Source: Treponema sp. UBA3819
GTDB taxonomy: Bacteria > Spirochaetota > Spirochaetia > Treponematales > Treponemataceae
Assembly: GCA_002369025.1 (NCBI GenBank)
Contig: DFDV01000191.1
Coordinates: forward strand, 1 to 22,379
Direction of reading: 5' to 3'
DNA: 22,379 nt
Part shown: positions 7,986-14,723 of the stretch, piece by piece
Layout of the letters: every line of letters starts with the position of its first letter
Position numbering within the stretch: the stretch's first letter is position 1
Notes under the pieces: generated by a model
What the model saw: only the letters and a program-made list of their open reading frames with translations
The model's database searches: none
Told to the model about the DNA's origin: nothing
Position numbers and translations under genes: made by a program

Positions 7986-8855
7986 ATGGCAGGAACAGTC
8001 GATAAAGCCGCACTCAAAGCGGGCGGACTTATGCCGCAGGTTCAGCAGGGAAAATATTCTCTGCGTGTAATGACAATCGGAGGAAATATGACTGCCGAGC
8101 AGATTGCGACAATTTCGGCAGTGGCAAAAAAATACGGACACGGCTATGTGCATATGACCAGCCGTCAGGGTATTGAGATTCCTTTTATTGATGTGGAAGA
8201 CGTGGACGAGGTAAAGGCTGAACTTTTGGCGGGTGGTGTGCCGACGGGTGTATGTGGTCCCCGTGTGCGTACGGTTACTGCCTGTCAAGGAAAGGCAATC
8301 TGTCCCAACGGAATTATTGATACCTATCCCATTGCTGAGGAACTGCACAAACGCTATTTTGGCCGTGCCTTGCCCCATAAATTTAAGTTCGGAGTGACGG
8401 GCTGCCGAGCAAACTGTCTTAAAACTGAAGAAAATGACTTTGGCGTGAAGGGTGGCATGGAAGTCAAGGTCAACAATGAAAAGTGCAAGAAATGCGGCGT
8501 GTGCGTTAAGACTTGCCGTTGGAATGCAATTACTTTGGACAAAGAAAAAGGCATTTCTTTTGATGCGGAAAAATGCGTCAAGTGCGGTCGCTGCGTAAAG
8601 GCGTGTCCCTTTGATGCATGGCAGGGTGAGGCAGGCTACGTGGTGTCTTTAGGCGGGCTTTTTGGAAACGAAATCTACAAGGGTGAATCCTTTTTGCCGC
8701 TTATCAAGGACAAGGAAACCCTGTTTCGCGTAGCGGATGCTGCAATCAATTATTTTGAGCAGAATGCAAAGCCCAGCGAACGATTCCGTTTTACGATTCA
8801 GCGTACAGGTGAAGAAAATTTCAAAAAAGCAATGCTGGAGGCATACAATGGCTGA
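7986..8855 (+). CDS. sir: small siroheme/[4Fe-4S] sulfite reductase with ferredoxin domain
   Basis: It reduces sulfite to sulfide in the cytoplasm. At 289 residues it is a single-module sulfite/nitrite reductase. It has an N-terminal half with the siroheme fold (TSRQGIEIPFID), then the siroheme-[4Fe-4S] cysteines C100-x5-C106 (CQGKAIC) and C140-x3-C144 (CRANC). An inserted ferredoxin domain carries two CxxCxxC-x3-C sets (C167/170/173/177 and C197/200/203/207). This architecture matches the small dissimilatory-like or AsrC-like reductases, not the large CysI. No CysJ, AsrA or AsrB partner is nearby, so electrons presumably arrive through a ferredoxin. A GGAGG site precedes the ATG at 7986. The 3' end overlaps the TusA-like gene by 8 bases. 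In Wolinella, a Sir in the Hcy cluster supplies bisulfide for HcyS thiocarboxylation, and the order here suggests the same role. Confidence 0.85.
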   Translation: MAGTVDKAALKAGGLMPQVQQGKYSLRVMTIGGNMTAEQIATISAVAKKYGHGYVHMTSRQGIEIPFIDVEDVDEVKAELLAGGVPTGVCGPRVRTVTACQGKAICPNGIIDTYPIAEELHKRYFGRALPHKFKFGVTGCRANCLKTEENDFGVKGGMEVKVNNEKCKKCGVCVKTCRWNAITLDKEKGISFDAEKCVKCGRCVKACPFDAWQGEAGYVVSLGGLFGNEIYKGESFLPLIKDKETLFRVADAAINYFEQNAKPSERFRFTIQRTGEENFKKAMLEAYNG

Positions 8856-9108
8856 GTATGTTTCTGAAAATGGCGTAAAAGCAGATGATTTTGTTGACAT
8901 TACCGATAAAGTGTGTCCGCTTACATTCGTAAAGGCAAAGGTCGCCATGGAAGAACTGGATGATGGTGAAATTCTTGCCATAAAAATGAATGACGGTGAG
9001 CCAGTACAGAATGTGCCGCGCTCAATGAAAGATGAGGGGCATCAGGTGCTGGAGTTGAACGACAATGGCGATGAAACCTATACGCTGTATGTGCAGAAAA
9101 AATCATAA
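8848..9108 (+). CDS. TusA/SirA-family sulfur-transfer protein (CPLT variant)
   Basis: A small cytoplasmic TusA-fold protein likely to bind or relay sulfur as a persulfide. The frame is open from 8737, but the ATG at 8848 fits best: it overlaps the Sir stop and gives 86 residues. The family cysteine is C23 in ITDKVCPLTFVKAK, so the usual CPxP reads CPLT and the second proline is missing. The helix then continues as in TusA, with NVPRSMKDEGHQVLEL matching the conserved NVP-S/R region and a final beta strand (TYTLYVQKKS). A variant with Thr at the second-proline position appears, from memory, in SirA-like proteins of other anaerobes. Its place between Sir and the carrier protein suggests it handles sulfide or sulfite-derived sulfur for that pathway. 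Confidence 0.75.
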   Translation: MAEYVSENGVKADDFVDITDKVCPLTFVKAKVAMEELDDGEILAIKMNDGEPVQNVPRSMKDEGHQVLELNDNGDETYTLYVQKKS

Positions 9109-9120
9109 TCGGAGGAAGAA

Positions 9121-9327
9121 ATGACTATTACAATTGCGGGTGTTAAAAAAGAGGTGAAAGACGGTATCACCTTGCCGGAACTTATTGAGCAGGAAAAAGT
9201 GGAGACACCGATGTATGTAACTGTATCCATTAATGAAGAATTTGTAAAAAAATCCGATGAGGCAGCCACCGTGCTAAAAGAAGGGGATTCCGTGGAATTC
9301 CTCTACTTTATGGGAGGCGGTCAATAA
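9121..9327 (+). CDS. hcyS: ThiS/MoaD-like sulfur-carrier protein, HcyS-like, C-terminal GGGQ
   Basis: A 68-residue ubiquitin-fold sulfur carrier. It has the alternating strand-helix pattern of ThiS (MTITIAGVKKEV, then LPELIEQEKV, then YVTVSINEEFV, then LKEGDSVEFLYFM). It ends Gly65-Gly66-Gly67-Gln68. ThiS and MoaD end exactly in Gly-Gly, while carriers paired with JAMM proteases carry extra residues that must be trimmed (HcyS-Ala in Wolinella succinogenes). The extra Gln, with a JAMM gene at 10280 in the same cluster, indicates the same maturation step. It would then be adenylated by the next gene product and converted to a thiocarboxylate with sulfide from Sir. A GGAGGAAG site lies just before the ATG. 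The stop and the hcyF start overlap (TAATG). A plain ThiS is the main alternative, but no other thi gene is present. Confidence 0.72.
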   Translation: MTITIAGVKKEVKDGITLPELIEQEKVETPMYVTVSINEEFVKKSDEAATVLKEGDSVEFLYFMGGGQ

Positions 9328-10142
9328 TGGCGATGACGGACGAGCAGGTTGAACGCTATTCCCGCCACATCATTCTGAATGAAGTGGGCGTAAAAGGGCA
9401 GAAAAAATTGCTGAATGCAAAAGTGCTGATTATCGGTGCTGGTGGACTGGGTGCTCCTTGCGCCATGTATCTTGCGGCGGCTGGCGTTGGTACGATTGGC
9501 ATTGTGGACGCGGATGTGGTTGACCTTTCCAATTTGCAGCGGCAGATTATCCATGCCACGGCCGATGTGGGGAAAGCAAAGGTCAAGTCTGCGCAGGAGA
9601 CGATGACGGCAATGAATCCGGATGTGACGGTTAAAACATACCAGCTTTTTGTCAATTCCACGAATATCCGTGAACTTGTCCGCGAATACGATTTTGTGAT
9701 AGACGGTACTGATAATTTTCCGGCGAAATTTCTGATTAATGATGCCTGTGTAATGGAAAAAAAGCCTTTCAGCCATGCGGGCATTATCAGGTTTAAGGGG
9801 CAGTTGATGACCTATATTCCAGGTCAGGGGCCATGCTATCGCTGTGTCTTTAAGGATCCGCCGCCAAAAGACGCTGTTCCCACCTGCAAGCAGGCGGGCG
9901 TTATCGGTGCAATGGGTGGTGTAATCGGCTCCTTGCAGGCCATGGAAGCGATTAAGTATATCGTGGGGGTAGGGGAAAACCTTGTGGGCAAACTCCTCAC
10001 CTATGATGCGCTTAAAAATGATTTCCACGCAATCAAATTGCCACCTGTTGACGGGAAGTGTCCTGTCTGTGGTGAAAATCCCACGATTAGGGAACTGATT
10101 GACTATGAACAGGCGGCCTGTGATTTAAAATCCGCCCATTAA
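9327..10142 (+). CDS. hcyF: E1-like adenylating enzyme for the sulfur carrier (HcyF/ThiF/MoeB family)
   Basis: It adenylates the C-terminal glycine of the carrier using ATP so that sulfide can replace AMP. At 271 residues it is a complete ThiF/MoeB domain. It has an N-terminal SRHIILNEVGVKGQ helix, nucleotide-binding GAGGLG at 37-42, D61 with the NLQRQ motif (69-73), and DGTDN at 126-130. C187 lies in PTCKQAG at the E1 crossover-loop position, and a zinc site is formed by C170/C173 and C245/C248. There is no C-terminal rhodanese domain, so the sulfur donor is likely free sulfide or another protein. The start codon overlaps the hcyS stop, which fits stoichiometric expression. MoeB or ThiF annotation would be possible by similarity, but the neighbours (Sir, TusA-like, trimmed carrier, JAMM protease) favour the homocysteine/cysteine pathway. 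Confidence 0.8.
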   Translation: MAMTDEQVERYSRHIILNEVGVKGQKKLLNAKVLIIGAGGLGAPCAMYLAAAGVGTIGIVDADVVDLSNLQRQIIHATADVGKAKVKSAQETMTAMNPDVTVKTYQLFVNSTNIRELVREYDFVIDGTDNFPAKFLINDACVMEKKPFSHAGIIRFKGQLMTYIPGQGPCYRCVFKDPPPKDAVPTCKQAGVIGAMGGVIGSLQAMEAIKYIVGVGENLVGKLLTYDALKNDFHAIKLPPVDGKCPVCGENPTIRELIDYEQAACDLKSAH

Positions 10143-10156
10143 AGCAGTTTGAAAAA

Positions 10157-10265
10157 AGGAGGCATGATAAAAAGTACTTCCTTGTACTTTTTATCATTTG
10201 CAGATTTTGCCGTTGGCAAAACTGCGATTTCGTGCCTCCTGCACGACCGCTAACGCGGTGTTTTT
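10157..10265 (+). repeat. composite inverted-repeat element between hcyF and hcyD
   Basis: The 137 bases between the two genes fold into nested stems. An outer stem pairs 10157-10164 (AGGAGGCA) with 10233-10240 (8 bp perfect). Inside are a hairpin of 14 perfect bp (10164-10177 with 10184-10197, 6-base loop) and a second hairpin pairing 10205-10211 with 10215-10221, extended by 10200-10203 with 10222-10225 around one bulged A. A third hairpin, 10246-10250 with 10255-10259 (loop TAAC), is followed by G and five T residues. A 29-codon frame (10164-10253) runs through it but lacks a properly spaced ribosome site. It could be a dispersed repeat, an mRNA-processing or partial termination element, or a structured RNA. 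The hcyD ribosome site AAAGGAG at 10266 lies just outside it. Confidence 0.6.
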
Positions 10266-10279
10266 AAAGGAGATGCACG

Positions 10280-10696
10280 ATGATTACCCTGAAAAAGTCT
10301 GACTATGACAAGATAGTCTCTCATGCCAGATCTTGCCTTCCGGAAGAAGCCTGTGGACTGATTGCGGGCACGGAAACAAATGGCGTCAAGGAAATCAAAG
10401 AGGTGTATCTCCTTGAAAACACTGACCACTCGCCTGAGCATTTTAACATCAGCCCTCAGGACCAGTTAAAAGCCATCAAGAACATGCGGGCCAAGGGGCT
10501 TAGTCCTCTTGGAAACTGGCATTCTCATCCGGAAACTCCCAGTCGTCCCTCAGAGGAAGATAAAAGACTCTTTTTCGACTCAAAGGCGCGCTATCTGATT
10601 CTCTCGCTCATGGATAAAAATAATCCCGTGCTCAATGCATTCATTGTAGAACATCACACGGATGTTAGCCGCGACTTGATTCAGCTGGTAGACTGA
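10280..10696 (+). CDS. hcyD: JAMM/MPN+ metalloprotease, HcyD/Mec-like
   Basis: A zinc peptidase of the JAMM (M67) family, 138 residues, the size of the small bacterial Mec/HcyD enzymes. The conserved glutamate is E23 in LPEEACGLIAG. The metal and catalytic residues follow in the exact spacing H81-x-H83-x7-S91-x2-D94. In the Wolinella Hcy pathway HcyD first removes the extra C-terminal residue of the carrier and later releases homocysteine from the carrier adduct. In actinobacteria Mec releases cysteine from CysO. Here the likely substrates are the Gln-terminated carrier encoded at 9121 and its amino-acid adduct. The ATG at 10280 follows an AAAGGAG site. The gene is separated from hcyF by a highly structured 137-base stretch. 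No terminator hairpin is obvious after the stop. Confidence 0.8.
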   Translation: MITLKKSDYDKIVSHARSCLPEEACGLIAGTETNGVKEIKEVYLLENTDHSPEHFNISPQDQLKAIKNMRAKGLSPLGNWHSHPETPSRPSEEDKRLFFDSKARYLILSLMDKNNPVLNAFIVEHHTDVSRDLIQLVD

Positions 10697-10717
10697 TAAA
10701 AAAAATCAAAAAAAGTA

Positions 10718-10746
10718 TTGACTAAATTTTTGCGAAAATGTAGCAT
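10718..10746 (+). promoter_or_regulatory. candidate promoter of the sulfate-transport operon
   Basis: TTGACT (10718-10723) and TAGCAT (10741-10746) are separated by 17 bases. Transcription from here would start about 10753, placing the candidate operator (10763-10785) just downstream of the start site. Other weaker -10-like sites (for example TAATAT at 10784) exist, so the assignment is tentative. Confidence 0.45.
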
Positions 10747-10762
10747 TGATTTTATCAATTAA

Positions 10763-10785
10763 AAACCTACTAAACAGATAGGTAA
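10763..10785. promoter_or_regulatory. candidate sulfur-regulator operator, copy 2
   Basis: This is the most symmetric of the three copies: CCTA (10766-10769), nine bases, TAGG (10779-10782), flanked by AAA upstream and TAA downstream. It lies 29 bases before the sulfate-binding protein start codon. Confidence 0.5.
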
Positions 10786-10814
10786 TATAAAAAATAAAGC
10801 ATCGGAGGTGTTTT

Positions 10815-11867
10815 ATGAAAAAAGTAACAGTTTCTGGTATCGCTCTCGCAGCGGTAGTTGCCCTTGCAGTATTTGGTGTAACATCATGCAGCAAGAAAAA
10901 TGGCACTGCTTCTGGCTCTGCTCGTGCAGCAGGAGAAAAAGTGACCATCACCAATGTATCCTATGATCCGACCCGTGAACTTTATGCAAGCTACAACAAG
11001 GTCTTTGCTGCCCACTGGAAAGAACTTTCTGGTCAGGATGTTGAAGTTACTCAGAGCCATGGCGGTTCTGGAAAGCAGGCTCTGGAAGTAGCAAATGGTC
11101 TTGAAGCAGACGTAGTGACCCTTGCTCTGGAATATGATGTTAATGCCGTACAGAAGGCCGGTCTGATTCAGCAGGGCTGGGTGTCAAGATTCCCCCTGGA
11201 TTCTTCACCCTACACATCAACAATCGTCTTCCTGGTACGCAAGGGAAACCCCAAAAAGATTCTTGACTGGGATGACCTTATCCGTCCGGGAATTGGCGTC
11301 ATTACCCCAAATCCCAAAACATCTGGCGGTGCATGCTGGAACTACCTCGCAGCATGGGCATTTGCTCAGCGCAAGTTTAACAATGACGAAACAAAAGTAC
11401 GCGATTTCGTAAAGAAAATCTATGCGAATGTTCTGGTACTGGACAGTGGTGCCCGTGGTGCTACAAATTCATTCGTTCAGAACAAGCAGGGTGATGTGCT
11501 TCTGGCATGGGAAAACGAAGCCTTCCTATCTATCGCTGACTATCCCAATGATTATGAGATTGTTACCCCTTCATTGAGCATTCTGGCACAGCCGTCAGTA
11601 GCAGTTGTTGACGAAGTGGTTGACCGCCGTGGAACCCGTAAGGTTGCAACTGAATATCTGAATTATCTTTATTCAGAAGAAGCACAGCGTCTGGCAGGAA
11701 AGAATTTCTACCGCCCGTCAAACAAAAAGGTACTTGCTGAGTTTGCAAATGTATTCAACCTGAACATCAATCTGGTTACGATTAACGATTTTGGCGGTTG
11801 GGATGCTGCTCACGACAAGCACTTTAAGAATGGCGGCTTGTTCGATCAGATTTACAACAAAAAGTAA
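10815..11867 (+). CDS. sbp: sulfate/thiosulfate ABC transporter substrate-binding lipoprotein
   Basis: It captures sulfate (possibly thiosulfate) outside the inner membrane for the CysTWA importer. The N-terminus is a lipoprotein signal: MKK, a hydrophobic stretch, and the lipobox VTSC with the acylated cysteine at residue 25, so it is membrane-anchored rather than free as in E. coli. The mature part has the Sbp/CysP hallmarks: ITNVSYDPTRELYASYN, TQSHGGSGKQALEVANGLEADVVTLAL, a PNPKTSGGACWNYLAAWA segment and LDSGARGATNSFVQNKQGDVLLAWENEA. Length 350 is normal. A GGAGG site is spaced 6 bases before the ATG. A terminator-like hairpin follows before cysT, suggesting excess of binding protein over permease. 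Confidence 0.93.
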   Translation: MKKVTVSGIALAAVVALAVFGVTSCSKKNGTASGSARAAGEKVTITNVSYDPTRELYASYNKVFAAHWKELSGQDVEVTQSHGGSGKQALEVANGLEADVVTLALEYDVNAVQKAGLIQQGWVSRFPLDSSPYTSTIVFLVRKGNPKKILDWDDLIRPGIGVITPNPKTSGGACWNYLAAWAFAQRKFNNDETKVRDFVKKIYANVLVLDSGARGATNSFVQNKQGDVLLAWENEAFLSIADYPNDYEIVTPSLSILAQPSVAVVDEVVDRRGTRKVATEYLNYLYSEEAQRLAGKNFYRPSNKKVLAEFANVFNLNINLVTINDFGGWDAAHDKHFKNGGLFDQIYNKK

Positions 11868-11896
11868 GTAAAACAAGAGATTGGAGAGAGGATATT

Positions 11897-11930
11897 TGGC
11901 AGTTGCATGAAAGTGTGACTGCCATTTTTT
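11897..11930 (+). terminator. intra-operon terminator between sbp and cysT
   Basis: An 11-bp stem (11897-11907 with 11914-11924, two G-U pairs, loop TGAAAG) is followed directly by six T residues (11925-11930). It lies 30 bases after the sbp stop and 30 before the cysT start. It has the same layout as the hairpin at 1057-1089. It probably attenuates rather than fully stops transcription, since cysT has no obvious promoter of its own. Confidence 0.75.
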
Positions 11931-11960
11931 GAACATAGACGAGAGAGGAATCTGAGGAGT

Positions 11961-12794
11961 ATGAGTAAAAAGCAGAAGCGTGTTATTCCCGGCTTTGGCG
12001 TAAGCATGGGAGTTACGATAACCATTTTAAGCCTTATCGTATTGATTCCACTGGCATCGCTGGTGGTGTTTTCGGCACGTCTTGATCCGAAGGAATTCCT
12101 GGTCGTCATCACCCGGGACCGTGTGCTTTCCAGTTTCTGGGTCAGTTTCAGTACGGCTTTTGTCGCTTCACTGGTGAATGCCGTTATGGGAACCATTATT
12201 GCCTGGGTCCTGGTCCGCTACACCTTTCCCGGAAAAAGAATTATGGACGGCATCATTGAGCTTCCTTTTGCTCTGCCTACGGCGGTTGCCGGCATTTCGC
12301 TTACTTCACTGATGGCAGACACAGGCTGGGTAGGAAGTATTTTTGCGCGTTTCGGCATAAAAATTGCCTACACAAAAACAGGCATTACGGTCGCGCTCAT
12401 TTTTATCGGCATTCCCTTTGTTGTCCGTGCCGTCCAGCCTGTTCTGGAAAAATTTGATGCCGCCTATGAAGAAGCGGCCAGTGTTCTTGGAGCAAACCGC
12501 AGGGTTATTTTCCGCCGGGTCATTTTGCCGGAGCTTTTGCCTGCCCTGCTTACCGGTACGGGGCTTGCCTTTGGACGTTGTCTGGGTGAATACGGAAGCG
12601 TTGTTTTTATCGCAGGAAATCAGCCCTTTAAGACGGAAATTACTCCGCTTATCATCATGTCAGAATTGCAGGAATACGATTATCCGGCGGCAACAAGTAT
12701 TGCCCTTGTCATGCTGGTTTTTTCTTTCCTCATTCTTTTTCTGGTGAACATAATGCAGTCTCATAATACAAAGATTCTCGGAGGTAAGGCATGA
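11961..12794 (+). CDS. cysT: sulfate ABC transporter permease CysT (CysU)
   Basis: One of the two inner-membrane permeases of the sulfate importer, 277 residues, with about six membrane segments starting at about residue 15 (VSMGVTITILSLIVLIPLAS). The family sequence ELPFALPTAVAGISLTSL follows segment three. The EAA loop reads YEEAASVLGANRRVIFRRVILPELLPALL, followed by GRCLGEYGSVVFIAGN, a motif typical of CysT/CysW. Purine-rich sites (AGAGAGGA and GAGGAG) lie upstream of the ATG at 11961; the nearer one is unusually close. It overlaps cysW by four bases (ATGA). Confidence 0.93.
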   Translation: MSKKQKRVIPGFGVSMGVTITILSLIVLIPLASLVVFSARLDPKEFLVVITRDRVLSSFWVSFSTAFVASLVNAVMGTIIAWVLVRYTFPGKRIMDGIIELPFALPTAVAGISLTSLMADTGWVGSIFARFGIKIAYTKTGITVALIFIGIPFVVRAVQPVLEKFDAAYEEAASVLGANRRVIFRRVILPELLPALLTGTGLAFGRCLGEYGSVVFIAGNQPFKTEITPLIIMSELQEYDYPAATSIALVMLVFSFLILFLVNIMQSHNTKILGGKA

Positions 12795-13648
12795 GTAAAA
12801 AAGACTCGATTGTCCGCTTGCGCCTCAGAAAAAACTCTGGCGCGGTAAAGTGGCTTTTAATAGGAATAAGTGCACTTTTTCTCTTTGTCCTTTTGATTTT
12901 GCCCCTCATTACAGTTGTCGTCAATTCGCTTGCAAAGGGCATTGCCTTCTATGCAAAGTCAATCGCTGACCCTTATGCGGTCAAGGCGATCTGGCTTACG
13001 CTAAAAGCAACCCTCTGGTCGGTGATTATCAATACCGTTTTTGGACTTTTTGCTGCGTGGACGGTGACGAAATTCCGCTTTCACGGCAAGAAAGTGCTTA
13101 CCACCCTGATAGATGTTCCCGTAACGGTTTCTCCGATTATTGCAGGTTTGATTTTCATTTTGATTTTTGGGCGGCAGAGCCCTTTGTTTCCCTTTCTCAA
13201 GGCGCACGGCATTCAGATTGTGTTTGCGGTACCGGGTATTGTCCTTGCAACGGTCTTTGTTACCTTTCCCTTTGTGAGCCGTGAATTGATTCCTGTACTG
13301 GAGACTCAGGGAACAGATGAAGAGGAAGCGGCCGCCCTGATGGGTGCAAAGTGGCATACAATTTTTACGCGGGTTACCTTTCCCCATATCAAATGGGCAT
13401 TTTTGTACGGAGTAGTTTTGTGTACGGCCAGGGCAATGGGAGAGTTCGGAGCCGTTTCCGTTCTGTCCGGACATTTGCGCGGCAAGACCAATACGCTTCC
13501 CCTTCATATTGAAATCCTCTTCAATGAGTTTCAGTATGTTCCAGCCTTTGCCGTATCTTCAATACTGGTTCTTCTGGCAATCATCGTTTTGATTTTGCGC
13601 ACGACGCTGGAAAAAGTGGGAAAAAAAGAGCAGGAAACTAACAGATAG
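12791..13648 (+). CDS. cysW: sulfate ABC transporter permease CysW
   Basis: The second permease of the sulfate importer, 285 residues, six predicted membrane segments. CysW hallmarks are the DVPVTVSPIIAGLIFILIFG segment, the EAA loop EEEAAALMGAKWHTIFTRVTFPHI and the following ARAMGEFGAVSVLSGHLRGKTNTLPLHIEILFNEF. The last part is the usual CysW C-terminal region, which reads (T/L)PLHIE-(I/L)LYNEY in many bacteria. Translation is coupled to cysT by the ATGA overlap, and cysA follows after 11 bases with its own AGGAGAG site. Confidence 0.93.
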   Translation: MSKKDSIVRLRLRKNSGAVKWLLIGISALFLFVLLILPLITVVVNSLAKGIAFYAKSIADPYAVKAIWLTLKATLWSVIINTVFGLFAAWTVTKFRFHGKKVLTTLIDVPVTVSPIIAGLIFILIFGRQSPLFPFLKAHGIQIVFAVPGIVLATVFVTFPFVSRELIPVLETQGTDEEEAAALMGAKWHTIFTRVTFPHIKWAFLYGVVLCTARAMGEFGAVSVLSGHLRGKTNTLPLHIEILFNEFQYVPAFAVSSILVLLAIIVLILRTTLEKVGKKEQETNR

Positions 13649-13659
13649 GAGAGCAGGCT

Positions 13660-14718
13660 ATGTATGTCGAACTGAAAAATATAAATAAATCCTTCGGCTC
13701 ATTCAAGGCATCGGATGATGTGAGCTTTGGCGTGGAAAAAGGAAAACTTGTCGCGCTTTTGGGACCAAGTGGCAGTGGAAAGACGACGATTCTGCGCATG
13801 ATTGCCGGACTTGAAAGCCCTGATTCTGGCCAGGTAATCATTGACGGGAATGTGGTGAACGACATCCCCGCAAGCAAAAGGGGCATTGGGTTTGTCTTCC
13901 AGAATTACGCCCTTTTCCGCTACATGACTGTAGAAGAAAACATCGCCTTTGGCTTAAAAGTACAGAAACTGGACAAAGGCTTTATCAAACAGCGAGTGGA
14001 AGAGATGATTGAACTCGTGGGCTTAAATGGCATGGGAAAACGCTATCCAAGTCAGCTTTCCGGCGGACAGAGGCAACGGGTGGCTTTTGCGCGCGCAATT
14101 GCTCCTAACCCCCATCTTCTGCTTTTGGACGAGCCCTTTGCTGCTATCGACGCAAAAGTTCGCCAGGAACTGCGCGCATGGCTTCGTTCAATGATCAGCA
14201 GGCTGGGCATTACAAGCATTTTTGTCACCCACGATCAGGAAGAGGCAGTCGAAGTAAGTGATGAAATCATCGTCACAAACCATGGACGGGTTGAGCAGGT
14301 TGGAAGTCCGCTTGCAATTTATCGTAAGCCGCAGACCGCTTTTACGGCAAAATTTTTCGGTCAGGCGGGTTATCTGAACGATTACCATGTCTTTAGGGAT
14401 TTTAAAATTATTGAGAATGCAGACGAAGCCTTTACCCGCCCGGAGTTTGTCAAAATCACCAAGAAAAATGAAGTGGAAAAATACACCTACTCTGCAGTGA
14501 ACGGCGTGGTCAAAGATGTCTGCTTCCGGGGTACGCATATTGAGCTGAGGGTGGCTGTGAATGATTCTGAAATCATCGCAAACCGCCGTCTGGATGAGGC
14601 TCCGATTGAAATTGGTGAGGATGTAAGCGTCTTCCTCTACCGTATTTTTGTCACCAAGGGAAATGAGGTATATCAGCTTTTGAATCAGGCTCTCGATGAG
14701 GACTATGTCTTTATTTAG
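13660..14718 (+). CDS. cysA: sulfate ABC transporter ATP-binding protein CysA
   Basis: The ATPase subunit of the sulfate importer, 352 residues, near the usual CysA length. The N-terminal ATPase domain has Walker A GPSGSGKTT (about residues 34-42), the Q-loop in FVFQNYALFRYMTVEENIAFGL (a CysA-like sequence), the signature LSGGQRQRVAFARAI, Walker B LLLLDEPFAAIDAKV and the switch histidine in FVTHDQEEAVE. The C-terminal 110 residues are the TOBE-like regulatory region. It is the last gene of the transport operon. No terminator hairpin is visible in the 42-base gap before aprA, which contains the third operator-like motif. Confidence 0.93.
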   Translation: MYVELKNINKSFGSFKASDDVSFGVEKGKLVALLGPSGSGKTTILRMIAGLESPDSGQVIIDGNVVNDIPASKRGIGFVFQNYALFRYMTVEENIAFGLKVQKLDKGFIKQRVEEMIELVGLNGMGKRYPSQLSGGQRQRVAFARAIAPNPHLLLLDEPFAAIDAKVRQELRAWLRSMISRLGITSIFVTHDQEEAVEVSDEIIVTNHGRVEQVGSPLAIYRKPQTAFTAKFFGQAGYLNDYHVFRDFKIIENADEAFTRPEFVKITKKNEVEKYTYSAVNGVVKDVCFRGTHIELRVAVNDSEIIANRRLDEAPIEIGEDVSVFLYRIFVTKGNEVYQLLNQALDEDYVFI

Positions 14719-14723
14719 GATTA

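Noticed and set aside
9321..10028. 235-codon open frame on the minus strand opposite hcyF
   Set aside because: It lies entirely over a gene with intact E1 motifs, has no ribosome site and shows no recognisable family. It is a shadow of the codon bias of hcyF.
10164..10253. 29-codon frame through the palindromic element, considered as a leader peptide
   Set aside because: GGAGG is only one base from the ATG, which is too close for normal initiation. The frame is made of the inverted-repeat arms, and it has no run of Cys or Met codons that would suggest attenuation by sulfur amino acids.
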